Shown piece after piece: positions 9,074-16,430 of a stretch of DNA of 64,000 bases. Below the pieces are notes generated by a model, which was not told the DNA's origin, made no database searches, and saw nothing but the letters and a program-made list of their open reading frames with translations. How positions within the stretch are numbered: position 1 is the stretch's first letter; every line of letters begins with the position of its first letter. The position numbers and the translations under genes were made by a program. The stretch is from Bin5 sp965116395. Lineage in GTDB: Bacteria; Chloroflexota; Anaerolineae; Caldilineales; Caldilineaceae. The DNA lies in contig OZ220684.1 in NCBI GenBank assembly GCA_965116395.1, positions 4,464,001 to 4,528,000 of the forward strand, written 5' to 3'.

Positions 9074-10120
9074 ATGGGTACCGATACCATCCTGTATGAG
9101 GAAATTCATCAGCAGCCGGACGTCATAGAGCTGTTCGCGCAGGCGGGGCAGGACATGGTAAGAAGCCTTGCTTCGCACATGCGCAGCGCCGACATTCGCC
9201 AGGTCGTTGTAGCGGCCAGGGGTACCAGTGACAATGCCGCTCGCTATGCTCAGTATCTGCTCGGGGCCAACAATCGACTTCCGGTAATGCTTACCACTCC
9301 CAGCCTGTTCACTCTCTATCAGAAGCCACCGCTTTTTGCCCCGAACACACTTGTACTAGGCATCAGCCAGAGTGGAAGAAGCCCTGACATCGTTAGTGTA
9401 CTGGCTGAAGGAAGACGGCAGGGCTGCGTGACTGCGGCAATCTCTAACTTTGGAGACTCGCCACTGGCGGCGCAGGCCGATCACTTTGTAGCGCTGGGCG
9501 CAGGTGAAGAACGATCGATAGCGGCAACAAAGACATACACGGCCCAACTATTCGCCGTCGCCCTGCTTTCTGCCCATTTGGCGGATGATGCTGAGAGCAT
9601 CGCGGCGCTGAGAAGGGCGCCCGAACTGATCCGGCAGACACTTTCACTCAACAGCGAAGTCGAACGACTTGCGGAGCGCTACCGTTACGTTCGAAATTGC
9701 GTGGTCGTTGGACGGGGTTTCAACTACTCAACCGCATTTGAAATCGCTCTAAAGCTGAAAGAGCTTACGTATACTCTCGCCGAACCCTATAGCAGCGCCG
9801 ATTTTCTCCATGGTCCTGTCAGTCTTGTGGAACCCGCCTTTCCTGTAATCGTGGTTGCGCCGACAGGCGTGTTGACACCTGAGTTGGGGCCGTTCGTCAG
9901 GCAGTTGCGCGACATGGATGCCGAGCTTCTCTGTGTCAGCAACGACGATTCTCTCCTGCAGTTGGGCCGCACAAAGTTCCCAATTCCACCTGTTCCCGAA
10001 TGGCTGTCCCCGCTGCTGGCGATCATTCCTGGTCAGTTGTTCGCCTTGTTTCTGGCAGCCGCACGAGACTTTGATCCGGACAGGCCGCGCGGCCTGCAAA
10101 AGGTAACCGAGACTCTCTAG
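9074..10120 (+). CDS. SIS-domain sugar-phosphate isomerase/deaminase (GlmS isomerase-like, NagB-II type)
   Basis: Two tandem SIS domains in 348 residues resemble the isomerase half of GlmS without the glutaminase half. The first carries VVAARGTSDNAARYA and GISQSGRSPD (phosphosugar-binding Ser residues). The second carries VVGRGFNYSTAFEIALKLKE, the typical GlmS-like ...EIALKLKE helix, and ADFLHGPVSL. Stand-alone proteins of this kind usually act as glucosamine-6-phosphate deaminases, or on related amino-sugar phosphates during catabolism; exact substrate unproven. The ATG at 9074 follows an AAAGGG site. No sugar transporter or kinase gene is adjacent, so context does not narrow the substrate. 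Confidence 0.87.
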   Translation: MGTDTILYEEIHQQPDVIELFAQAGQDMVRSLASHMRSADIRQVVVAARGTSDNAARYAQYLLGANNRLPVMLTTPSLFTLYQKPPLFAPNTLVLGISQSGRSPDIVSVLAEGRRQGCVTAAISNFGDSPLAAQADHFVALGAGEERSIAATKTYTAQLFAVALLSAHLADDAESIAALRRAPELIRQTLSLNSEVERLAERYRYVRNCVVVGRGFNYSTAFEIALKLKELTYTLAEPYSSADFLHGPVSLVEPAFPVIVVAPTGVLTPELGPFVRQLRDMDAELLCVSNDDSLLQLGRTKFPIPPVPEWLSPLLAIIPGQLFALFLAAARDFDPDRPRGLQKVTETL

Positions 10121-10208
10121 GCCTGCAGGGCATATTGAGGCGTGTGCTCAGTTAGCTAGAGTCACTTAGGACGCCACGCCAGTTCGAATCCCAACCTCTC
10201 GCAAAGGA

Positions 10209-10494
10209 AATTGTTGAGCCACATTCCTTGTCTGCCTTGCGCAGCCCTTCGTCCTCGCTGCCAAAAGGGTCAATTGATGTCGTCTTCGCCCGCAGCAGCC
10301 ACATTTGTCGGGCCGCACTGCTGGGTAGGAGGCACATCGTCGGTGAGGCATGTTTTTGGAGGGGGGCGTTGCGGGGGGGCACCCCCCGCACAAGGGAGGG
10401 CCGAAGGCCCGACCGCCCAGAAAACAGAGCAGAAGGAAGGAAAAAAGCCCTTGCTCGCCTCATTCCGACTGTGAATCAGCTGCGTCTACGTAGC
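10209..10494 (+). repeat. Dispersed hairpin repeat, copy A
   Basis: One of five related intergenic elements in this window. The core reads GGGGGCGTTGCGGGGG, then a GC-palindromic stretch, then CACAAGGGAGG and a GGCCGAAGGCC-type hairpin ending in GACCGCCC. The head (GAGCCACATTCC...) and tail (GCTCGCCTCATTC, GTGAATCAG) align with the heads and tails of the other copies. The terminal inverted repeats are more decayed here than in copies D and E. The whole gap 10121-10609 is otherwise empty. The short Arg/Pro-rich frames across it are by-products of the repeat. Confidence 0.75.
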
Positions 10495-10609
10495 TACGCC
10501 TGAGATATGAACAGAGCAGGCGTAGAAGATCTACACCTGCTCCTTAGGTTCGAGTGAATTGCTCTTACGCTGCCCCCTTGATGGATTCTCAAAGGGAAAG
10601 CAGCCATAC

Positions 10610-11647
10610 TTAGTTGCCCATTTCGGAACCTGGCAGGAAAATCGTTATGTTGGCGTTGGTGGCCTGAATGATCGGGAGCAGGTTCTCTATCAACGAGAAC
10701 ACCGAGTCCAGGTCTGCGCCGGGCAGCAACGCCGAAACGGTGTCGAGCACGCCCAACTGTTTTGAGATTGCAAGAACATTCTGAACTTCACCGTTGCCCC
10801 AGGAAATGTATGGCAGCCCTATGCCGTTTAATGCAATGTGGATCCCATCAGGATCGGTCTTCAGCGTAACTTCATGGATGCCGGAACTTGTGAGTCCTTC
10901 GATCAGTGAGGGGGGCAGGCGCAGCGCGTAGAATGGCGTGCTGGTCAGTACCGTCCAATCGACATCGGAAAGTTCGCCCAGTGTCCAACTGCCGTCGGCA
11001 TGGTAAAGAATGGGAATGTCGATGGTTGGCAATACACCACCGAATGTCTGCAGGACCTGCTCCTGCATCAGCCGGGCCATTGTGACGGCTTCACTCTCCT
11101 CGACGCCGCTGAGTGGAATAATTTCCGTCCCTTCCTCAACGGGGAAGCGAAGCACGACGCCAAGGCCAAAATTTCGCACCAAGGGGAGAACTTTATTCAG
11201 AGCGGGAACGCCAACGCCCAGCGCGGAAACGGCTTCGGCGGTTGCCGTTAGAGACTCTTCCTTCCAAATGAGGGAAGGAATTCTCTGCCCGTTGACCAGG
11301 AGCAAAATGCCTTCGTCGCCGTTTGTGACTCTAATGTGTTGGAGATTGGAGGCGGTGAAGTGCTCTACCCAAAGCGGTTGCAGGTTCATCCCGCCCAAAA
11401 TCGAGGCAAGGCCCTCGCTGACTGCCGGGTCCGGCTCGTAAACGCTGTCAGACGATCCTTGTGACAACCCGCCGATTGAAGCAGTGCCATCTGCAGCGTA
11501 ATCAATTACGACAGCTGGCAGGTCGATAAAGAAATCATCCGCATCTCGTTCCATCACTGCTCCAGATTCGACTCTGGAGGTGCAACCTGAGAAAACTAAC
11601 GCGACGGCAAGCAAGAGCACAGCCCATAAGGTGACGCGCTTCTGCAT
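10610..11647 (-). CDS. Putative lipoprotein of unknown function (345 aa)
   Basis: Secreted lipoprotein by signal: the N-terminus MQKRVTLWAVLLLAVALVFSGC is a clear type II signal with the lipobox FSGC, the acylated Cys being residue 22. The mature part consists of short alternating hydrophobic and polar segments. It includes two related stretches (VNGQRIPSLIWKEESL near 130 and LNGIGLPYISWGNGEV near 280), suggesting an internal duplication of a beta-rich domain. I know of no named family for it. The ATG at 11647 is chosen because GGAGG lies 6 nt upstream and the signal peptide starts there; an earlier in-frame start would add 34 residues that spoil the signal. Monocistronic, flanked by repeat copy A. 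Confidence 0.7.
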   Translation of the reverse strand: MQKRVTLWAVLLLAVALVFSGCTSRVESGAVMERDADDFFIDLPAVVIDYAADGTASIGGLSQGSSDSVYEPDPAVSEGLASILGGMNLQPLWVEHFTASNLQHIRVTNGDEGILLLVNGQRIPSLIWKEESLTATAEAVSALGVGVPALNKVLPLVRNFGLGVVLRFPVEEGTEIIPLSGVEESEAVTMARLMQEQVLQTFGGVLPTIDIPILYHADGSWTLGELSDVDWTVLTSTPFYALRLPPSLIEGLTSSGIHEVTLKTDPDGIHIALNGIGLPYISWGNGEVQNVLAISKQLGVLDTVSALLPGADLDSVFSLIENLLPIIQATNANITIFLPGSEMGN

Positions 11648-12127
11648 TCGAGGCCTCCTGGTAACTGAAATAATTCCGTGGTAAAGATTTTCTGTTGATA
11701 AAATGAACATTTTGACGCCGTCGTCCTTCGGCCTTCTTGGGCCAGGCATATAGGTGCCGCCGAGAAATCGAGTGGAGACGGGGTGGCCAGCTTCGGTCGA
11801 ATCGACAAATCTGCTGGCCAGGAAGCACGGCTCTTGAACTGGATTCCAAATTCTGTGCGTGGCAGTTGGGAGACCTCTACTAACCGCGACAGAACCGGTC
11901 TTAGGCGATGACCGCCTCGGCCGTTTGATATTTTACAACCGCTTGCAGTGCATGTCAATTTCGATTTCAGAGACTCTGTTCCCTGTTGTCCGTAGAGAGG
12001 AGCGGCCTTGAATATACTAAGTGTGCGCGGCTTCTGCTAACTGTCCGCAGAGCGGAAGGCTGCTGAATTTTTGTGCTGGCGTTGCAAATGGGTTTGCTCA
12101 CTCAATCTGCTCTAACCTGCCTTCCCT
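11648..12127. other. Intergenic region with no recognised feature
   Basis: About 480 nt between the lipoprotein start and the promoter-like sequence before trmI. It must hold the lipoprotein promoter. I see no repeat, tRNA, riboswitch core or convincing reading frame. Confidence 0.4.
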
Positions 12128-12156
12128 TTCCCAAATGAACGCCGGTTGACTATAAT
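12128..12156 (+). promoter_or_regulatory. Likely promoter of trmI
   Basis: A perfect TATAAT lies at 12151-12156 with a weak -35 (TTCCCA) about 17 nt upstream. Transcription from it would start near 12163. That favours the GTG start at 12257 over the TTG at 12146, which would lie inside the promoter. Confidence 0.5.
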
Positions 12157-12256
12157 CAGCCTGGATGCTCTCGGCAGGACTCGCAGCGACAGGCGAGTTT
12201 CCTACCTCTACTACCGGCTCTGGGCGGTTGTTTTTCGAAGAAGAAAGGCGAAATTA

Positions 12257-13285
12257 GTGACGATAATTGATGAGACGGGACTGAAAGCCGGCACTGCAGA
12301 ACACTCAGACCAAGGCATCTCGCAGGCGCCGCTCTCTCCGTCAGTTTCTGCGGCAAGCAAGGACGACATTGACCGGTCTCTTACTAAGGTCGACGACCTC
12401 GTACTGCTCGTGACCGGTGGAGGCAAACGCCATTTGCTGCGTCTGCAGCCGGGAAGGAAGTTCCACTCGAATCTGGGCAAGGTTCTGCACGACGAACTGC
12501 TTGACCTTCCCTATGGTTATACCGTTTATAGTCATTTGGGGCACGCATTTCTGTTGTTGGAGCCTTCACTTGACGATCGCATGACCCGCATAAAGCGAAA
12601 CACGCAGATTATTTATCCCAAAGATGCAGCCATGATCGTACGCCGGCTGAGTTTGAAGGCTGGTAGTCAGGTGATAGAAGCCGGTACGGGAAGCGGCGGA
12701 CTTACGATCGCGTTGGCGTGGGCTGTCGCCCCGAGCGGGCGCGTTTTTTCATATGAGGTACGGGATGAACATGTAGAAGTGGCACGAGGCAATTTGAAGA
12801 AGATGGGACTGTTGCCGTATGTGGAGCTGCACAACGAGTCGATTCTGGACGGTTTTGGTCAATCGAATGTAGATGCTCTGGTTCTGGATTTGCGTACTCC
12901 CTGGATCTTCCTTGAACATGCCCACAAGGCACTGCGGCCCGGAGGCTTCTTTGCGGCCCTTGTGCCGACGACGAACCAGGTCAGCGAACTCTTACAGGGT
13001 CTGGAAGACACTGGTTTCGCCGATATCTGTGTTGAGGAAATCCTTGTTCGCAACTACAAGCCTGTTCCTGATCGACTTCGTCCTGATGACTCGATGGTAG
13101 GCCACACTGTATTCGTGACCTCGGCCCGTCCCATCGTAGATCCACAGGAGCCGGGCCGCTGGCTTTCGGAAGGGCGAAAGCGCTACGAGGCCCGGAAGAA
13201 ACTGTCCGAGCGCATTGAAGAAGAGGAGTCCAAACGCGCTGCGCAGTTGCCCGAACAGGGAAGCATCCGCCCTAAGCTGCCCTGA
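12257..13285 (+). CDS. trmI: tRNA (adenine-N1-)-methyltransferase, TrmI family
   Basis: SAM-dependent enzyme that methylates N1 of adenine in the T-loop of tRNA (m1A58). An N-terminal beta domain (DDLVLLVTGGGKRHLLRLQPG) precedes the Rossmann methyltransferase domain with motif I EAGTGSGGLTIALA, motif II SYEVRDEHVEVA and the motif IV segment DALVLDLRTPW. The typical TrmI signature RNTQIIYPKDAAMIV is present just before motif I. The start is taken as GTG 12257 (342 aa), with AAAGG 8 nt upstream. A TTG 37 codons earlier is open but yields a poorly conserved Arg-rich leader and overlaps the promoter. The C-terminal 50 residues are charged and probably disordered. Confidence 0.9.
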   Translation: MTIIDETGLKAGTAEHSDQGISQAPLSPSVSAASKDDIDRSLTKVDDLVLLVTGGGKRHLLRLQPGRKFHSNLGKVLHDELLDLPYGYTVYSHLGHAFLLLEPSLDDRMTRIKRNTQIIYPKDAAMIVRRLSLKAGSQVIEAGTGSGGLTIALAWAVAPSGRVFSYEVRDEHVEVARGNLKKMGLLPYVELHNESILDGFGQSNVDALVLDLRTPWIFLEHAHKALRPGGFFAALVPTTNQVSELLQGLEDTGFADICVEEILVRNYKPVPDRLRPDDSMVGHTVFVTSARPIVDPQEPGRWLSEGRKRYEARKKLSERIEEEESKRAAQLPEQGSIRPKLP

Positions 13286-13385
13286 ACATCTGTCTTCAAC
13301 AGGGCAGAAATCTGGAACAATCCCGAGACGGAATTCAGACTACTTGGATGCGTATAGTGGCTACGAGCCAGGGGAAGAAGCTTTA

Positions 13386-14573
13386 ATGAACCAAACAGAA
13401 CTTGCCGGACGTTTTTTTGAGTATTTTGGCAACATTCATATGCATACAACGCATAGCGATGGCTTCGGCTCGTTCGACGACCTCGTAGATGGGGCGGTTA
13501 GAGGCGGCCTGGATTTTGTCTTTGTCACAGATCACAATGTCCTGGTTCGCGAAGAGGAGGAAGGATACCGCCAAGGCGTTCTCACGCTGGTCGGTCAGGA
13601 GGTGCACGACACGGAACAGGAGTTATCGGGAAACCATCTGCTGTGTCTGGGTGTGGAAACCGATGTCAGCGACCAGGCCAAAAATCCGCAGCGGTTGATT
13701 GATGCAGTGAACGAGCAGAACGCATTGGCATTTCTGGCACACCCGATAGAAGAGAAGACGGATCTTTTCCCCAAGTACTTTCCGTGGCGCAATTGGGAAG
13801 TAACCGGCTACCATGGTGTGGAGCTGTGGAACTATCTGTCTAGTTTTCGAAGTTTCACGACCAGCTACTTACGCACAGTTCTGGTTGCGTTCTTCCCGAA
13901 GTATTTCACCGTAGGGCCCTTACCGGCAATGCTGGAAAAGTGGGACGAATTGACCCAGAGCGGAAAGGTTGTTGCGCTGGGCGGCACAGATGTCCATTCG
14001 GTAAAGTACAGCCTGGGACCAATCACCCGTCGCTTCTTGACCTATGAAGAGTGTGCCAAGGCGTTGAATACGCATGTCCTGACGGCGTCTCCGCTGTTGG
14101 GTCAACCGGAGAGCGACAGTTTCGATTATCGCAACGCGAACACGGTGCACGACCGCGGTCTTGTTCTGGAGGCGCTGCGGCGAGGACATTGCTGGCTGGG
14201 GTATGACCTGGCAGGCCCCACCGAAGGCTTCCGCTTTTGGGCCAGTGGAACTGCTGTTGAATCCGGTTCTGGCAGTGGGCTTCAAGCGTCGCAGCAGGTA
14301 AAAGGTGACGCGCAGTTCGCGGTGATGGGCGACACGGTACGTCTAGCGGCAGGCCAGGCCCTGACATTGAACGTGCAGACGCCAGGGTCCGCAGAAGTCC
14401 GCCTGTTGCGAAATGGAAGGATAGTAACACAGGGCCGAGCCGATACCCTCTCATATCGAGTCCATGACCCTGGCGTGTACAGGGTGGAAGTCTGGAAACA
14501 TCGTTGGGGCAAACTGCGGGGCTGGATTTTCAGCAATCCGATTTACGTGGAGGCCGCCGAGGGGACGGCGTAG
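13386..14573 (+). CDS. PHP-domain phosphoesterase-like protein
   Basis: The N-terminal 250 residues form a PHP metallo-hydrolase domain. It has GNIHMHTTHSDGFGS (HxH plus Asp), FVFVTDHNVL, GQEVHD, FLAHPIE and GGTDVHSV, giving the expected set of His/Asp metal ligands. PHP proteins hydrolyse phosphoesters; the substrate here is unknown. The C-terminal 120 residues look like a beta-sandwich (QFAVMGDTVRLAAGQALTLN, AEVRLLRNGRIVTQG, YRVEVWKHRWGKLRGW) of the kind fused to secreted or surface PHP proteins, but no signal peptide is seen. The ATG at 13386 follows AGGGGAAGAAG. The upstream open stretch overlaps trmI and was not used. It lies 100 nt after trmI and may be cotranscribed. Confidence 0.82.
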   Translation: MNQTELAGRFFEYFGNIHMHTTHSDGFGSFDDLVDGAVRGGLDFVFVTDHNVLVREEEEGYRQGVLTLVGQEVHDTEQELSGNHLLCLGVETDVSDQAKNPQRLIDAVNEQNALAFLAHPIEEKTDLFPKYFPWRNWEVTGYHGVELWNYLSSFRSFTTSYLRTVLVAFFPKYFTVGPLPAMLEKWDELTQSGKVVALGGTDVHSVKYSLGPITRRFLTYEECAKALNTHVLTASPLLGQPESDSFDYRNANTVHDRGLVLEALRRGHCWLGYDLAGPTEGFRFWASGTAVESGSGSGLQASQQVKGDAQFAVMGDTVRLAAGQALTLNVQTPGSAEVRLLRNGRIVTQGRADTLSYRVHDPGVYRVEVWKHRWGKLRGWIFSNPIYVEAAEGTA

Positions 14574-14659
14574 TAGAGGAGTCGTTTGGTTTCCCGTCTT
14601 GGGCGATGCCTTTCCCCGAACAATTAGAATGGAAAGCGGCTGGCGCTAATCTCATTCTC

Positions 14660-15622
14660 TCAGCCGGTAGAAATATAGGCTGGCCAACCCTCAATCTCTG
14701 CGTGCAATAGCGCTAGCACAGTGTCTTCCAGAGGTTGGGGATAGGAAAGGTCATGTTGCTCCGCTAATTGGGGCCCATACCAGCGATAGAGCACGACCAG
14801 CGCAACCGCCTGACCGATCCAGTTTGAACTGCCTTCCGATGCGAGAGGCAGGGCTGGCTGGGAGTTTCCCAAACTTCTCTCGAACGCTTCCCTTTGTGCC
14901 TCCCCCAGGAGCTGATTAATCCGCGCTTTTGCATGGGGACGGCTAGCGCCATTCAAACAGACTACCAGGTCAATCAGAATAGTGCGCAGTTCAGTCATAA
15001 TGGCGTGGGCCGCCAGAGTTTCCTGCCGGTTCAAGACGGCCGGCAGCCGTGCCAACTGCAGCCAGAACTGCCCCAGTTGTCTGTCCACCGTACTCGAATC
15101 AGGAGGATTCAGACCGGTTTTTCTGGCTGGGAATCTCCTGCGCCAGCCATCGGAAAGGCGCTCAGCAATATATAGATAGTGGACTGGCTCGATCCTGTTT
15201 GCCAATTCCCCTGCATTGGAGGATGCGACCCATTTGACTGCGAACGCAACACCTGCTGCCCTTCGGGATAATGTCAGATCGTCGGAGCCCGGCTCCCCCA
15301 GGCAAATGCCATTGAAGGTCCCCTCGGTATTTGACTCGCGGTACTGCGCGAAATACCCATTGCTTGCTCCCAGCGCCTTGTCCAGACAATTACGTAGAGC
15401 ACTATTGGGACTTGACACATTTGCCGAGTTTTGAGCAGACCTGTTCCACAGCAGGCAGAGGTCTACGCTGCTCCAGCGGTCAGCATCGCCGCGCGCCAGG
15501 GAATTCGTTAGCCAGATGGCTTCAATCGGTTCCAGGGCCGCAAGATCGGGAACGAGAATCTGAAGAAAAGCCAGTTGCCGAGGCAGGTCGGTGACGGGCG
15601 ACAGTTCGAATTCAGAGAGCAT
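14660..15622 (-). CDS. Nucleotidyltransferase-like protein, possibly catalytically altered
   Basis: The N-terminal region contains WLTNSLARGDADRWSSVDL, which matches the nucleotidyltransferase-fold pattern GS-x-A-R-G-x5-S-D-x-D. The first of the two metal-binding aspartates is replaced by Ser (SSVD instead of SDxD). The rest is alpha-helical and includes AVKWVASSNAGELANRIEPVHYLYIAERL and a KARINQLLGEAQREAFE helix, similar in layout to aminoglycoside-nucleotidyltransferase-like proteins. Substrate unknown; it may be inactive. I start it at the ATG at 15622 (320 aa). A longer frame continues upstream into repeat copy B, which is not coding. The ribosome site is weak. Confidence 0.65.
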   Translation of the reverse strand: MLSEFELSPVTDLPRQLAFLQILVPDLAALEPIEAIWLTNSLARGDADRWSSVDLCLLWNRSAQNSANVSSPNSALRNCLDKALGASNGYFAQYRESNTEGTFNGICLGEPGSDDLTLSRRAAGVAFAVKWVASSNAGELANRIEPVHYLYIAERLSDGWRRRFPARKTGLNPPDSSTVDRQLGQFWLQLARLPAVLNRQETLAAHAIMTELRTILIDLVVCLNGASRPHAKARINQLLGEAQREAFERSLGNSQPALPLASEGSSNWIGQAVALVVLYRWYGPQLAEQHDLSYPQPLEDTVLALLHAEIEGWPAYISTG

Positions 15623-15715
15623 GGTAACCTGGAATGCTTGCGTGTCGATGATACAGCGAGTATAGCACAGCCGTTGAAGGCAGTTCGAACACCCCACTTT
15701 TGGCCCACTTTCAAT

Positions 15716-16024
15716 GGTGGCTAATAAGCCGCATACAGTATCTGTTTTGATCAACCCTTTGTCTTCCCCGCCAGTCCGGCTCTCTGATGGCGTATTCGGT
15801 CGGCAGCCGTCAGGTTGGTTGGGAAGGCACTGTCGGTATGCAACGATGTTGGCGTTGGCGAAGAGCAAGTACGGTGGGTAGCCCGAGGGGGGCGTTGCGG
15901 GGGCGCAGCCCCTGCACAAGGGAGGCCGCTTGCGGCCGACCGCCATAAATTCAATCTTGATGGGAGTATGAACGCCTTTGTTCGCCCCGTTGAGAGATGC
16001 GTATCAGTTGAGGTTGAGTTGCTC
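15716..16024 (+). repeat. Dispersed hairpin repeat, copy B
   Basis: About 309 bp. The left end (AATAAGCCGCATACAG), the head segment ATCAACCCTTTGTC, the core GGGGGCGTTGCGGGGGCGCA, the hairpin GGCCGCTTGCGGCC and the tail (TTCGCCCCGTTGAG, GCGTATCAG, GGTTGAGTTGCTCC) align in order with copies D and E. It lies between the nucleotidyltransferase-like gene and the UPF0182 gene, just upstream of the former's start. Confidence 0.78.
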
Positions 16025-16307
16025 CATTTGTTGCGATATCGACGGTGACAGTCTGCACAGGTCGCGGCCAGAGTGGATGGCACAGTTGGGAGACTTTTCT
16101 GTGCCCATTCAGGTAGTGAAAATGTCCACTGATCGCCGGCCAGGTGGCAGATCTTGTCGGAGTTGACCAGCTGAGGGCGACCGGAGTGTTGTGGAAGGCT
16201 ACGGTTGCAAGATCGGCGCCTATGGTGATCTTCGCTTGCTGCCAGGAATGACCGCGCTCGGGTTGGCTCACTTCTGTCAGGTGTGCCGCGATGAATGAGC
16301 GATCTTC

Positions 16308-16316
16308 TGTTATAAT
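16308..16316 (+). promoter_or_regulatory. Extended -10 promoter element for the UPF0182 gene
   Basis: TGTTATAAT is a perfect extended -10 sequence 115 nt before the ATG at 16431. No clear -35 is present. The remaining sequence between repeat copy B and this site shows nothing I recognise. Confidence 0.55.
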
Positions 16317-16430
16317 GACCAGAGGAAGAACAGGGACGTCGGTACGCGTTGGGCAATCGACCAGCGCCACTTCGTACGCCTTTCACAGGTAGGCACGATA
16401 TTAGTCCCTCATCATCTACAAGGAATTCAC

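Noticed and set aside
10211..10503. Short Gly/Arg/Pro-rich frames in the repeat copies (also near 15815, 34420, 39099 and 52256)
   Set aside because: They are translations of the dispersed repeat core, which is GC-palindromic, and they recur in several frames and both orientations. No ribosome site supports them.
15951..16370. Minus-strand frame of 139 residues with a fair ribosome site (AAAGG before a GTG)
   Set aside because: Its C-terminal part runs into repeat copy B, it contains the likely UPF0182 promoter (TGTTATAAT at 16308), and no family resemblance is visible.
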